Shown: positions 1 to 42,673, counted from the first letter of the stretch. The stretch is DNA of 64,000 nt from Aldrovandia affinis (GCA_029706075.1 JAINUG010000015.1:4796154-4860153); one strand, 5' to 3'. Numbers and translations: made by a program. Notes: generated from the sequence alone by a model not told the origin.

Positions 1-2481
1 CCTAAGTATAAGAGCCCAAAATGACACCATTATTTTGACTAGACTGTTTTTCCTCCAGAGAGAGGCCAGAGGAAGTGTAGGTGACCTGGTCTGGTTAACC
101 ACTGCTCGGCTGCCTCTCCCCCTCTTAGGCTGGCAGGGGCACAGGCTCCCTGTTTCTCACAGCCTGCCAGCCCGACACTACTACACACTGCGACCGCAGG
201 TGGCCGTGGGCCAGCACACAGACTATCCATGTGTCGCTTCGGCCTCCTTTCCCTCCCTTTGGCGTAAACAGGCCCTTGTTTTCTTCAAAAGAACTTGCTC
301 CTCTGGTTATGACACACTCACAGATATTATATAACTCTTTCACTGTGGCTTTGGTGCTGGTTTGTGGGGTCCTTCATTGCATTTTTGTATCGCAGAGGCT
401 CTGTAGGAATTCTGCTCGACAACACCTAGCAGACACCCGCCAATAGAAAGACTGAGATATACCATAAAGCCTAGAAATACACAGACCATGAAGTTTATTT
501 TGGAGGCCAAAGGGCATTGTTTAACTTTCCCTCAGACCTGAAGTGTCGACAAGTATTCAAGGGAATGTGCTGTCTTGACCAAGGCCTTATATAGACAATT
601 GTTTTCCATTTGGACCCATACCTAGGTCTTGAGAAAAATAACTGTTTTGATATTTGCCTGTGACATAGTCTTGAAATGAGGGGCATGTTAAGCTTCTCAA
701 TTAGATTGCTTAAACATTACGCTTCTCTTGTGCGTGTCCATGTCAGTGGCATGCGCCTCCATCAGTCAAGAGAAGCAGAGCTTCCACAATCATTCAAATT
801 TCTCCACTGAGCCCGATACTAAACTTAAATGCCAAGACATTGTCAAAATACATGAAGGCTCTAAGTATCCATTTTGAGCAATTGCCAAAAGTAAATAAAC
901 AGCAGACTTGACTCCAAAATCAAGGGGCCCTGATTGCGGTGACCCTGTTATTGCCGTGGTTCTGCAAGCACCGGCAGTACCCTGAATGAGGACGGTTTCG
1001 GATCATTTCTCTCTGCAAACACAGACTCTGTTCAGCCCTTGGTCAGAGACATAATAAGGTGGTGGAACGGTTGTTTGGAATTGGTTTGCTAAATCCCTGG
1101 ATTTACGTATTTATCTTTTTTGGTGAACAGTACTACATCAATGATACCCTGTTTTCCTGTCAGACTAATTACATCACAATATCAACAATGAGAAAGGATC
1201 CTCCCTCTGTGATAACATATTCTGAGGGATGTAAAGTATTTTAAAATTCAATTGAAATTATACCTAATTTAAAGCAAATTAGGTAGAGCAAAAGACCCGT
1301 GCAATACCTATGCAAACCTTTTTTTCTGAATAACAGTAAATAAGTACTTTTATTTCCCCCACCAACTGTTGCCAGAAAATGCTCAACCCAACTTCAAGAT
1401 TCAGCCATTACACACACACGCATTGCCCCTGCAAGTTTGCATAATTTAGTAACCAAAAACAGGGATGATCCGGAAAGCCAGAACAATTTCCTGATAACGG
1501 ATTCATACACCGCGCAGCTTCATTAATCTCATCATCTCAATCGGGAGTGGCCAAAGTAAGGTACAACCATCCAGTGCCATTACCGCTGGGCGCAGTAGCT
1601 TCGTTACATCGCAGAGTCACAGAAGCTCAGTCAGGGCCACACAAACTGTTTTATAAAAAGAGAAGCTGCAGGTCAGAAATGAAGTGCGACAACACAGAAG
1701 CCTGTCTCATATAAAGGAGCTTTACATTTAGGATAAATTAATTCGCTGTGAAAATCAATACAGACCACCAGATTTCTCTGGGTAAAGGGTTTTCTCTGCA
1801 ACCGCTCCAAAAACGATTTCCCATTGTCTCAGAACCAACAAACAAGTCTAATCAGTCATAAAGTTTGAAATCTCAAGGGTTTTTGTTTCTGGAAAATCAA
1901 CTTGTTGGACCATGATGGAAATATGAAGAGCTCATACACAAAAACGATAAACGCCATTCCTGCCAAAACTAAACCAAACAAGCCATGATTGAGATCACAG
2001 TGCCGTCTTTGCGATTTCCAAATAGTTTTGTTGCCAAACTCTATATATCTCATGATTAATGTACAGTTATGGCAAAGACGACACTCGGCTTGTTTGGTTT
2101 CGTTTTGGCAGGAATGGCTCTTCATGTAGATTTTGGTTTATTATATTAAGATGGCTTTGGCTTTGGCTTTGGCACAGTGAAGTAGCACTTGTACCTCTCA
2201 GGCCATCTTTTTGATTCAGATACTCCTTGCTTGGCTTTCAATGATTGTCATCAATTTTTTTTTTTTTTTCTGAAAATGGATGCCAATGAAAAAATGCTTC
2301 ACCAAATCACCTGAGATACTGTATTTCAGTGATTCAACGATTCTGAAAAAGCATGTTCAATACAACGTGACAAACAATGTGTTTTTATTCATGAATTCAC
2401 TGTACACTGTACATTGATACACTGTGCTATTCTCCAAACAGTTGTCATCTTACACAAACAATCCCATTTATTCTATTTATC
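1..2481. other. upstream intergenic DNA
   Basis: No exon with family resemblance and flanking splice sites was seen. Apart from the foldback at 1953-2118 and short homopolymers, nothing stands out. The adjoining gene, if any, lies to the left. Confidence 0.4.
1953..2118. repeat. foldback: 32-bp inverted arms with one mismatch
   Basis: The left arm 1953-1984 begins GCCATTCCTGCCAAAAC; the right arm 2087-2118 is its reverse complement apart from one base. Further inside, CCGTCTTTGC pairs with GCAAAGACG. The 102-bp centre is AT-rich. The whole could fold into a long hairpin. Confidence 0.8.
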
Positions 2482-3343
2482 TACAGTACCGGTCAAAAGT
2501 TTTATAACACCCCCATTTTCCAGAAATGTAAGCAGTTCATTGAATAGTCCATTGAATAACCTGAAATGGTACAAAGGTAAGCGGTAAACTGCCAGAGGTT
2601 AAAAAAAAAAGTTTAACCTATTAGGAGGTTTCAGTTACCAAAAACTGAAAAATAATGTAAATTTCAGTTATAAAAAAAGACTATGGGTTAACAGTCACTC
2701 TGTGCAAGTCGCTGACTCTGGATCCTCCATGTTTGACAGTTGGTGTCACACACTGAGGAACCATCCTTTCCCTACGAAAACCTTCCAAAATTTCAAGATT
2801 TCAAATTTTGATTCATCGGTCCATAAGACCGGTGGGCTTCCAGTCTTCAGTAGTCCACTGGCGGTGCTTCATGGCCCAGGCAAGCCTCTTTTTCTTATTT
2901 TGCCATCTTAGCAATGGCTTTCTTACTGCCACTCGACCTGTCAAACCTGCAGCTCGAAGTCTTCTCTTCACAGTTGAAACTGAGACTTCCTCCCTCGACC
3001 AGTGTTAAGCTGTGCTTGAAGCTGTTGTCCTGTGAGCCACCTATCACGCAAGCTGTTGACTCTCAGAAACTTGTCTTCTGATTTTGTTGTGGCTTTGAGT
3101 CTGCCAGACCTCTTCCTGTCAGTTTCCTCCAGTTTCCAAGTACCGTTTGATGGTGTAGTAAACTACTCACTGCCAAAAAATCTAATTCTTTTCAGTTTTT
3201 GCTAACCTAAACTTTTTTTTTAGCCTCTGGCAGTTTACCGCTTACCTTTGTACCATTTCAGGTTATTCACTAGACTTGAACGGCTTAAATTTAAGTAAAA
3301 ACTGGAAAATGGGGCTGTTCTAAAACCTTTGACCGTTATTGTA
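2482..3343 (-). mobile_element. Tc1-like transposon derivative, internally deleted (copy A)
   Basis: The ends are inverted repeats starting TACAGTACCGGTCAAAAG on the left and matching the complement of the right end TTTGACCGTTATTGTA, at TA dinucleotides. The interior reads, on the minus strand, as fragments of a Tc1-type transposase with stops and gaps. Segments shared with the copies at 14.9 kb and 44.9 kb show it is the same family. It cannot encode a working transposase. Confidence 0.85.
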
Positions 3344-4489
3344 TGTATCTGAGAGAAATATCTCAGTAGTACAGTAGGCCAATATGCAATCTCAATATCT
3401 CTATGAAGTTAGTACTGTTGGAGGAAACCAATAATTAGTACTGTAGTACTAAATTCGTAGATTCCAAGGTCTAATCCTAATCTAGAAATGTCAACCAGAC
3501 TGTTTGATAGATGGCTGAAAAAAACAGCACAGATTAACCAAAACTTAAATAAAACTAGATGTGACGCAAGTTACTGTATGTTATGACATAACAAACCTCT
3601 GTTTCCCTCTCATTAAAGAAAAATATCTATTTTTCATTTTGTGCTTTCCTCAGACAGCTGGACAGTGACGAATTTGGGATGCCATTCTGCAGTTCTTTCC
3701 ATGTTTCCCAGTGCTGGTCCTTTGCAATTACTAGACAGTGTAATGCTTTCCATCAGGCCTTTGATTTTCCCCCGTCTTGACCATGATGACTCTCTTCATT
3801 CAGTCTAGTGGTACCTCAGAGTAGACTACAAAGAACACTGAATAAGCAGCCACTGTTTTTACTGGACATGAAAAACCTGACAACTAATCATTAAAATAAA
3901 TAATATCAAAGGTTCAACATTCATTCATTTCATTTATTCTTTTTTAGGGATCTCTAAATATTAGACAAAAAGAGCATTCCTCAGTCTCACATCTACAACT
4001 CGGACAGAGAGAAAACAACACCCCCACTCCACCACCCACAGACGCACACACACACACACACACACCCTCCTCTCCGAAAGCAGTTCCCTGCGGCATTCCG
4101 CACAACAATGGCAGGGGACATATTACACAGAATTACGTGCATGTCACTCTCATGCTAGTGCTACATTGCATGGTGGAGAAGGCAAAGCAAAGCTAAGTTT
4201 TGTTATATGTAACTTTCTGCATCCATCATTTAGATACTCTACAAGCAGAATTATGTTGAAATATCATGTCAGAAATAGCACACTATTTTTTAAAATGCAT
4301 GATATGTAGTGAATTTAATGCACAAAACACTTATGGTTCAGCACATCTTTCAATTTTAGGTCTGCTGCTTCCATAGACTGAAACATGATATTACATAAGA
4401 GCAGGTCATTTAGAATTTATATATTGTGTATATAACATTTACATCACAGCACTTGAACAAATACTATCTTAAACAAACATTTTCAGTGT
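3344..4489. other. intergenic DNA before abcc6
   Basis: AT-rich sequence with a CA microsatellite; no coding signal recognised. Confidence 0.4.
4043..4065. repeat. CA microsatellite
   Basis: An uninterrupted CA run of about eleven units lies upstream of abcc6. Confidence 0.9.
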
Positions 4490-4987
4490 GAAAGCAGTCC
4501 CTTCAGTCACAGGCAGGAGGGAGTTGGCACACTGCACAGCAAGGATGGGTTTGGGGGGGAAGAGGGGGGTAAAGAAAGGTGCAGAGGTTTTTTTGGGTGG
4601 GGTCCTGTCATTTTTTTTCAGGGGGAGGTTTTGGCTGTGTTTTGACACAGATCCAGCACACGTGGGAGAAAGCAGAGAGAGAGGGAGAGTAAAGAAATCT
4701 TTCCACCCACCTAATAGGGGGAGACTAGCTGGCAGGCCGGCACTCATAAACAGGGCTGTCTGGCAGACCGGGGCTCAGAGTGCAAGGTGCAGGCAAGGAG
4801 GAGAGCACAGAACAGAGTGAACTCACGGAACGAGGGAGAAACTGACTCACAGACAGGCACACGCGCTCAAACACACACACAAACACACCCGCACGCACAC
4901 TAAGCGACTGTGCCGCACCACACTGCCTGAAGAGCGGGGATTTACTGCGGGAAGAGGAGCAAGGAGAAGAACAGGACAGGAGCGTGG
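4490..4987 (+). promoter_or_regulatory. abcc6: probable abcc6 5' UTR / proximal promoter region
   Basis: The stretch before the start codon is purine- and C-rich, with GA-rich and CA-rich runs, and no TATA box was recognised. It is more GC-rich than the flanking AT-rich DNA, as expected for a vertebrate gene start. The transcription start is not identifiable by eye. Confidence 0.35.
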
Positions 4988-34568
<29,581 letters not shown>

Positions 34569-36065
34569 GCCCTCCAGCCAGAGGGATCCAGGGTGGGGAA
34601 AACCAGAGATCCTACAGCATCTTCCCTGTTGTCCCGTTCAAAGAGGGAGGAGAGCTGGTCATTTCAAGCTCTGGGGCAGCTAAGACTCAGCTAGGAAAAC
34701 AAACTGCTTTTTACAAGCCATTAAAATCCAGTACTAAAGCTCAAGGTGTCATGACCCTATCTCTGCTGGCCCTTCACATGGGGCTGTGCAGTGATGACAG
34801 ACGCTGTACAGGTGCTCAGAGAGGGAGAAGGCATGGAGACTGATCTCAGAGAGACCGTGTGAGGAATTGAGGGCTGACTGTAATACTGGTGCTCATTGCA
34901 GATTTTGGGAGAGGGATCGTTGGTGTAGATCATGCTGTATATAACTGTACACAAAAGTCGGGAGTCCTAAAATCCAAAGTTGTACAGACAAATTTGACAG
35001 GTTTTTAACACATGAATGATTGTGAATGAAAAATAATAATACGAGTATCTATTATACATGAATCTATTCCCAGATAATTTTCTTCTTAAGTAAGAAAGGA
35101 GTGTCCAGCCAAATTAAACTCTCTTGTTACTGTAAAAACAGCTATACCAGAAAGGGATCGGTTAAATTAAAGCTTGTCTGGTCTAACTTCGATAAGGTAC
35201 AAAAGTTCTCAGAATGTGAGATATCGCGATAGTAATTCTCACTAAAGTACTGTTTTCCTATCATAACCTTAGAAAACATACTAGTAGAATAAACCATGTG
35301 GGGTTTATTCAACGATTGAATCATTGCAGTCTCACAACCATGTTAGCAAGCGTTTTATGAGTGTTGTGCAAGGAGGAAAACACAACATTGAGCCAAGGTG
35401 TTGGGTTCCAAGTATTTTGTGGTGTTTGTTTTATTTTGAGCAAAGTAAACACTTAAAACAGTCAATAAGAGACTGCATTTTTGAAGGTCTTATAACTTGA
35501 ATGCTAAACCATAGATGTTGCACTGGTACTGGTGGCACACATACACAGATATAAAGAAAGCAAATGCTTGCCGCCAAATGCAAGCAATGCACACAGGAGT
35601 GAAGTGCCTGTGCCACTCAACAGGGTGCACCACATGCCCCCCCCCCAACTTCCCTCTCTAAGCTGGTATTCGGCAGCTTTGAAATGTTATTTTCTTTCTT
35701 TACATACATATTATATTTTCTATCACTTGGCCTCCAAAGCCCCTTTGAGCAAAGGAAGCATTCTGGCAGGCTTTTTATATAAAAAAGGAACTAATGAGTC
35801 ACGTATATGTACTTTTCAACAGAAAAGTAACATTTTGCCAAAATTTGTGTGTATTTTTTTGTCTTACTGGTAAAGACAATATGCAAAAATAAAAAGGTAA
35901 AAATTATTTTTATGTAAAAAAATATATATATATGTGCCGTTAAAATACAAATGTAAAGAATGTATTATATTTATACTTTTTTGTATTTAATCTATCTTTT
36001 GATTGACTACATTTCAAGTTTGAATTGTTCCTCTATGTGGAAAAAAATAAACTTTTCGAAAGCTG
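34569..36065 (+). other. abcc6: probable abcc6 3' UTR with candidate poly(A) signals
   Basis: No further coding exon is seen after the TGA. The sequence becomes AT-rich and contains AATAAA at 35888-35893 and at 36046-36051, the second inside an A-run and followed by TTTTCG. Either could end the transcript; the extent is inferred and not shown by the sequence. Confidence 0.45.
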
Positions 36066-38127
36066 TTGTTTTGGAAAGCTTTATTATTTTTTAACGGTCC
36101 AACAATTTAACAGGGCACAGACAAAAATTAGGGGCAAAGAAGCAATAACATATACAAAACCAAACTACACCAAGATACATTTAGTAACAGATTTAATACT
36201 TGCCTGCAGACATTTGTCTCCAGTTACATACTATGTAAAATTAACAATTAAACTTTACACTGATGTAATTAGTTAGGTCTAATTCGCAAGCTCACTGCTT
36301 TACATCACCACATACTGTATGAGTTTATATTGTGATATAGATTTATGGGCTTGTTTATTTAATCCAAATTGAATTCATAACAGTAATCTCTTTTTGAGCT
36401 TTTTGACACGTTCTTTCACTGTCATCCTGAGAAAAGAAGATTATGATACACACATTCACATAACCCACAAGACTGCAGGTTCTGTAAACCGATCTCTCAT
36501 CATCCACATCCCTGAAATGACACGCTTGTGCAACTTTGTGTGTTCAGCCTCACATTAAACTTGAGTTTAATTGCTTTTATTATATACTATCAATCTTCTG
36601 GCAGGGCGGTTAGTCATTCATATTGAAGCAGTCTGTCTGCTGTCTGCTCGAAGCCCTGCACAGGCATTTACAGTCACACTGTTAACTGCATGTTTGCAAA
36701 ACCTGGAATGTAGACACTTCAGTCATATGCACAATATACATTCAGTCTATTAAATTAAAACCTGATTCCTCCTTTGCTCTTAATTGTATTGTTATGTTTG
36801 CATTCCCCTCAAGAAAAAACTGAATGACACTCACTATTATACTATTATATTGCATAACGATTTGTTATATCATATATTGTATTATACTCTGGAAACAATT
36901 TGTCTCACAGAGAGAGAACAAAATATTCTCTAGATTAATTTTTTGAAAAATAAATGTGTTTTTTGTTGCTTGTATAACTCAGCTGTATAACTAAAATAAC
37001 ACAGTCCATAAGTGTTATACCGTTTGAGTAGGCAAGCTAGCTAACATGAGCTTACTGTAAGGTCTGTAATTCTGTGAGCATTCTGAGGTGTTTTGAGAGC
37101 AGGGGCACACGTGATCATAGTCTCAGTAGCCTATTTGTGGTGCTTCTGAATTGCATTTATAGATCAAATGTAAAAGTGGTTTTATGTCTGTTATCATGAT
37201 ACCATTTTGTTATATCCAAAGGATTACAAATTATACAGAGCAAAATTCAGACAAAAAAAAAAAAGAATTCACCTGGTGAACACAATGTTCTGCTGAGACA
37301 GACACACAGAACTGAGAGTAAACAGAATCACTGTAACACACCTGTAACAGCAGACAGTACAAACTGTCCTAGCAGGTTAGTGTATCATCAACTGTAATTG
37401 TGGTACACCCATAACCACCCGAGTCACATAAATCATACATATTTGGAGAAACTGTCACAATTCATAATATGTTCCTTCTGCAACTGCACATGGCAACTAA
37501 ATTAAGGCTTCTCAGTACTCTCCACTTACACCTCAGAATCAAAATGAAACCTCACTTTTTACAGGATTTTTTTGTTTACTTAGCTGCCGATTAATCTTCT
37601 TCAAATAATCTATTTTTCAGCAGTATATGTTTGCATGGATATCATATGAACCAAAATGATCATTATGATGCCAACAGATGAATAACTAATTTAACAACAC
37701 ATCTATTGAAGTCGACATTTGATGACGTTACCAGGTTTATAGTTTTAGCAGTGCATGTGTTAATCTATGAAACATATATAATGTGTTTATGTATGCGAGG
37801 ATGTTGAATGCATACTGAAATGTAACTTAATATTGATGAGTAAAATATGATATGATATACTTTAGGCCATGGATCTGCAATTGATACATTATTTACTTTG
37901 CTTAATCATCAACCATTTATATATGTATAGAACCAATGATTGTGTTTCCCCAATAAAACTAATTATGTACAAAAGAGTGATGATGAGTTACGCACAGAAA
38001 GTAACTTTGGTTTACATGACTAAGGTTTAAGAGTCACCACCCATGACCCTGGCACAACAAAATGTGCAAGTGATTATATTGATCTGAAAATAGATACTCT
38101 CCACCTGAGTTTACACCTGGCATCACT
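36066..38127. other. intergenic DNA between abcc6 and cep20, proximal part
   Basis: AT-rich with no recognised exon or transposon. Confidence 0.4.
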
Positions 38128-38329
38128 GGTGTCAAACTGATTCCATCGAGGGCCGAGTGAATGCAGGGTTGTTGTAGTTTTTTTAAACCAATGTACTACA
38201 CCAGGTGATTTCACTAATCAGCTCCCTTCTTCAGCCAAGGAGAGGAACTAATGTAAACCACCTGGTGTAGTGCATCGGTTGAAACAAAATCTGCATACAC
38301 TCAGCCCTCAATGGAAAGAGCTTGACACC
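38128..38329. mobile_element. short foldback (MITE-like) element
   Basis: The two halves are imperfect inverted repeats of about 80 bp. GGTGTCAA starts the left half and TTGACACC ends the right; CTACACCAGGTG pairs with CACCTGGTGTAG. The loop is about 40 bp around AGCTCCCTTCTTCAGCC. No coding capacity. Similar hairpin repeats are common in fish DNA. Confidence 0.7.
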
Positions 38330-38340
38330 CTCGCCTTACA

Positions 38341-38998
38341 TATCATCACCTTCTTAAAATAATGGCCCAAGTCATTTTTTGAGGAAAATGATTTTTTTGC
38401 CGAAGTCATCTCTTCATGATGCTGGCCACCTCTGGTAAAATTGCCTACATCCTTAATTGAAAAGATCATGCTGTTCCTACCCCGGTAGTATAATGGCCTA
38501 CGTCAAGAGTGTGACTTAGGCCGTTTTATTTTTTGCCTAAGTCACAAGACAATGTGACTTAGGCAATTTTACAAGCTTTCAAGATGGCGGCTGCTTCAAG
38601 AAGCAAGAAAAACTAAACTGCCCTCTGTCTCCTGAGTCTCTGTGTGCTCCGCTAGCATTTTAAACTGTTTGTGGCTGACCCTTCCCCATGGTCTGTCACA
38701 GTAGTGGGAATAAAAGAAGTGCACTGTTTTGCCTAAGTCACTTACTCCAGAAGTAATTTGGCCTAAGTCAGGTTTAAAATTGCCTAAGTCACAATGGCAT
38801 GTTCGTAAATTGGCCTAAGTAATCTAATCCTCTTATGTTACATAATTGACAGACAGCGTTATTTGTATGTCAATAGTCATATATTGTCATAACCTTTTTG
38901 TGTGAAATGATTAATAAATATCATATATTCTATATTTGGTTCAGTTTATACTGTTTTTTGAAAAACTTGAAAATATGACTTTTAAGAAGGTGACGATA
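38341..38998. mobile_element. putative non-autonomous element with terminal inverted repeats and GCCTAAGTCA array
   Basis: Ends are TATCATCACCTTCTTAAAA (38341-38359) and its complement with one mismatch (38980-38998). Inside are ten copies of GCCTAAGTCA or close variants in both orientations: 38365, 38399, 38496, 38512, 38535, 38555, 38731, 38761, 38782 and 38813, six of them exact. CAAGATGGCGGC at 38580-38591 matches the YY1 consensus. There is no ORF of note and no family was recognised. Confidence 0.55.
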
Positions 38999-39799
38999 TT
39001 TCATTTAACAGGACATGCCCAGGTTCACTGACTTCTGTGCTGGTAAGATGCAAATGAAGGTTAAAATGGCATAACTCATTCCTTTTGAAAATCCTGTGTT
39101 TTTACCCGCAAGTATACAGCTGGAAAAGAAAAACTTTAATATAGCAAGTATATTTGTTAGAAAATACTTTCATAAAAGTATGGCACAATAAGAAGATGAG
39201 ACACAAGTAAAAGGACAACAGAATTGAAATTGCATTGAATTCAACTAATTACAATATTCTTTGTTAAGTGCTGAAGACATTTCACAAATTAATTACTTAC
39301 ATAGCATTCTACGGTATCCTTCATTTGGCTATGTATTAAAACCTACAATTATAACAAAATCCAAATGTACGTGACCAGCTCCGGCAAAACAAGGCACGTG
39401 TCTGACTGACTGAATAAACATGTTTTCCATGTCAGGAAAAATGAGGACAGAGACTCTGAATGTTCAACGTGAATCAGCTTCAAATTCACTTTTTTTATCA
39501 TGACATAATTATGATGAATGATGCATGTAATTAAGAGTTGAATAATGCGAGAGTATGCAACCTCTACACTTAGCGGTGACCAGCTTGTCCGTGTCCATTG
39601 TCCCAAGCAGATTGGTGCCATCTGGCAACCTTTACTGGTGACCTGGGAGCCAAGACGCGTGCTGTAAAGACATCCTCAAGTCTGGCCCCTGTGTATCTGA
39701 CCACATACCGACAACCATGTCCGATCTTTCTGGGGAAAATCATTTGACCTGTCACTGAATTACAATATACCTCCCCCAACAATACTAGAGTGATGCACG

Positions 39800-39885
39800 T
39801 TAGGGTAATTGGAGAGTATAAATTGCCCATAGGTATGAGTGTGTGAGTGAGTGGTGTATGTGCTCTGTGATGGCATACCATACCT
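39800..39885 (+). mobile_element. SINE fragment (same family as 34 kb and 51 kb)
   Basis: The stretch GTTAGGGTAATTGGAGAGTATAAATTGCCC followed by GTGTGAGTGAGTGGTGTATGTGCTCTGTGATGG is the middle part of the GGATGG-tailed SINE family. Head and tail are missing. Confidence 0.55.
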
Positions 39886-40647
39886 GTCACACCGGGAAGG
39901 AAAAGGTTAGTATTTTTTTTTTTTTTTTTAGATTAAGTTAAACGAGTATGGCTGTAACAACTTATAATTCAGGACTGATGAGTTTATGCCTTTGGGGAGG
40001 CCATTTCAGAATGTTCTTATCTATATTTTTAATAGGAATAATTCCTCCCTGTATTCATTGTATCAATTTATCACTCCGACACATCTTGCCCTTGAAGAAC
40101 ATGTTAAGCTTGATGTTATCCTTTTTGACCCTCTGCAGCCTTTTCCAAGACTTAAGTATATTCCAAGGCAGTTAAGACTCCACTCAATTGTTTCCTGTTT
40201 TAAGAGTACAGATACATTCTAAAAGGAAGAGGCTGTTATTTGAATTTTCTGAAGCTAAGGGCTCCTCTAAAAACTAAGAGGTGAATTTGGCACTGGGCTG
40301 TCCTGGTAGACCACTATGGGTGATTCTACATTGCTGTACTTTTGTAAGTTAAACAAACACCCAGAGAACGCCAAACATTTTTAAAGGTTTCAGGAGAAAC
40401 TGTAATCTTTGTGATATGTGCCATTATATGAATGTGAGTAAAGATCTTGTTTAATGTCTCATCCAAGTTCTAACCATACCGGGCTCTACTTAGCTACTGC
40501 CATTTGACAAGAGAAAGCTACAGGGTTGTGTGAGATCTGGGGGAACAAACACTGGCTGTTTGAGTGAAGTTTCACTTCACAAATATTCACAAATTGCTGA
40601 TGTTTTCACCATCTGCAGTGGTGACAGATATGTTTCTGAGAGCCAGT

Positions 40648-41043
40648 TCAGCACTGGCCAAAGCCCCAGATCTGAACATGGACCAGACAGGGTGAGTGTG
40701 GAGTACTCCTATCACAACTCTGCCCGGGACAGGGCAAAATAACATCTACATTTACAGGGAGGGCCGTATATCCTTCTGGACACAGAAGGTACCATAATTG
40801 ATTCTCTGTGTTGCCATACTCTTCCATTTTCTCTGCAACTACCTCCACCACACTGACCTTGAGTGCCAGAAAGAATATATCCCTTTCCTCTGTTGAAACC
40901 TCACCTGCAGAATGAAGGATAAGGATCTCCCCAACATCACATTGAAAGTGCCCACAAATGCCAACCACACTGCCAGCCACCTGATTACACCACATTGTTG
41001 CCTTCCAACCAGCATGGGTGCAATACCTATACCTGCTACACAT
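40648..41043 (-). other. unrecognised 131-codon open frame, probably not a gene
   Basis: The frame is open from ATG for 131 codons. Hydrophobic and acidic blocks alternate (for example VSVVEVVAEKMEEYG). It matches no family recognised here, has no obvious splice partners, and lies in a repeat-rich intergenic region. It could be the remnant of a mobile element. Confidence 0.15.
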
Positions 41044-41696
41044 GATCCCAGCTATTTGTTATGAAGGAGAGGTACAGTAAGTGCTAATCTCAATGATGTG
41101 CTCCTACCTGTTGGCCTGGATAGTAGGGGAAGTCCACTTGTGCATGGTCAACCCTATAGTCCCTCATGGGCAATGCGCATCTCTGCTTCTCCCCAGTAAT
41201 CAAGCTCTTTATCCCAGCCCCATACCATACTCTCACCCCAGGGGCACAGCTGGGCCTTCATTCTCCATACTCCAGTCATCTCTGAGAGATCACATCTACA
41301 CCAGGACAAGAAAAACCCTACAAGTCAAAACCAAGGCACCATCCTGTCAGCCACATTCCAAATTTGCCTAATTTAATCACACCACCTCAGAGACCCATGG
41401 CTACTTATACAGAATACTTCCTCTCATACAATCTCAATTACTTTTATCCATGCATGAAGTGAAAAAATCCAGAAACTTGCAATTCACATTTTAAACATTA
41501 CCATGGCCGGGATTTTGTAATATTACTTTTGATACTGTAGGAATATGCAATACAGACCATATGAATGCATAGCAATCCATACAATCTAGTTCTTGTGGTA
41601 AGTGTCATAGGCAAGTTGTTGTTTATAAACATGCATGCATAAATCTCTTCAAACCACCAGATGGCAGTATATAGCCATTTTTTAAAATTCAAGGTT

Positions 41697-42673
41697 TATT
41701 GCAGGTTAGACAAAATAATTGGAAACGCTAAACTATATGTATTAACTAATAAGGATTTAATCGACCCTTTGCCATCAAAACAGCATTAATCCTTCTTGGA
41801 ATGCTGTTACACAAGTGTTGAACTGATTATTGTGGAATATTGGATTATTCTTCAAGAAGGAAACTCTCCAGTTCTTTGAAAGATGAAGGTGGTGTAAATC
41901 TACTTAGCACTCAAGTGTTCCAGAAATTCCCATAAAGCTTCAATGAAGTTCAGATCTGGTGATTGGGGAGGCAATGCAAGATATTTTACTTCATCCATGG
42001 ACCACTCTTGAATCTGTTTAGTAGTGTGTATGGGGGCATTATCATCTTGGAATATAGGAACATCATGCCTGCCTCTAGTTGCCTAAAATGTATTTGTATT
42101 CCTTACCCGTAATTCTACCATGCAAAGAAACAATCAGACCCAGTGACTCCCACAAGATGGTTGCTCATATCATAACAGATCCATCCCCATGGTTAACAGT
42201 TGTGAACAGGTAATGTGGGTTGAAGGCTTCCTTGAAGGGTTTTGAAGCTCACGACATAGTTTTTGTTGAGACTGGGTCATGGAGATGTAGATTTAGTTGT
42301 ACTGGTGTCCATTTTTCCCTATTGGTGAGCTTTGACTTGTGGCCACTGTACTGGTACTCTTTCCTGGTGCAGTTTTTCTTTTTTGGCCTATGTCACTGTT
42401 CCCCTTGACACATTCAATAATTTTGCAGTTTCCGTGACTGACGCAGCTGTAATTCAGGCACTTGGCCAGGGCTCCCTTGTAAAAGAGATGAAAATCTCAA
42501 CGGGACTCTGGTTAAATAAAGGAGAAATAAAAAAATATAAAAAAATAAACTGACTATTTGACCTTTCAAAATCTGTTAGATCTCCCATGTTGCTTTCGAA
42601 ATTCACATGTTAAAGTGCTGATTTTAACGTATTTTTTTCATTTGTGTTTCCATTATTTTGTCTACCCCCTGTA
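41697..42673 (-). mobile_element. Tc1/mariner-type element, decayed
   Basis: The left end GTTAGACAAAATAATTGGAA and the right end TTCCATTATTTTGTCTACCC are inverted repeats, at TA dinucleotides. Near 41.9 kb the minus strand reads SPDLNFIEALWEFLEHLSA, the third catalytic block of Tc1/mariner transposases. The frame is otherwise disrupted. It lies between abcc6 and cep20. Confidence 0.75.

Larger units (their letters stand above)
38999..41696. other. intergenic DNA between abcc6 and cep20, middle part
   Basis: It contains a SINE fragment at 39.8 kb, a poly-T run at 39.9 kb and the uncertain antisense frame at 40.6-41.0 kb. No ABCC1-like exon was recognised on either strand. Confidence 0.4.

Noticed and set aside
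4488-4820. 110-codon frame upstream of abcc6 as a coding exon
   Set aside because: Low-complexity G/A-rich sequence with no family resemblance; more likely 5' UTR or promoter DNA.
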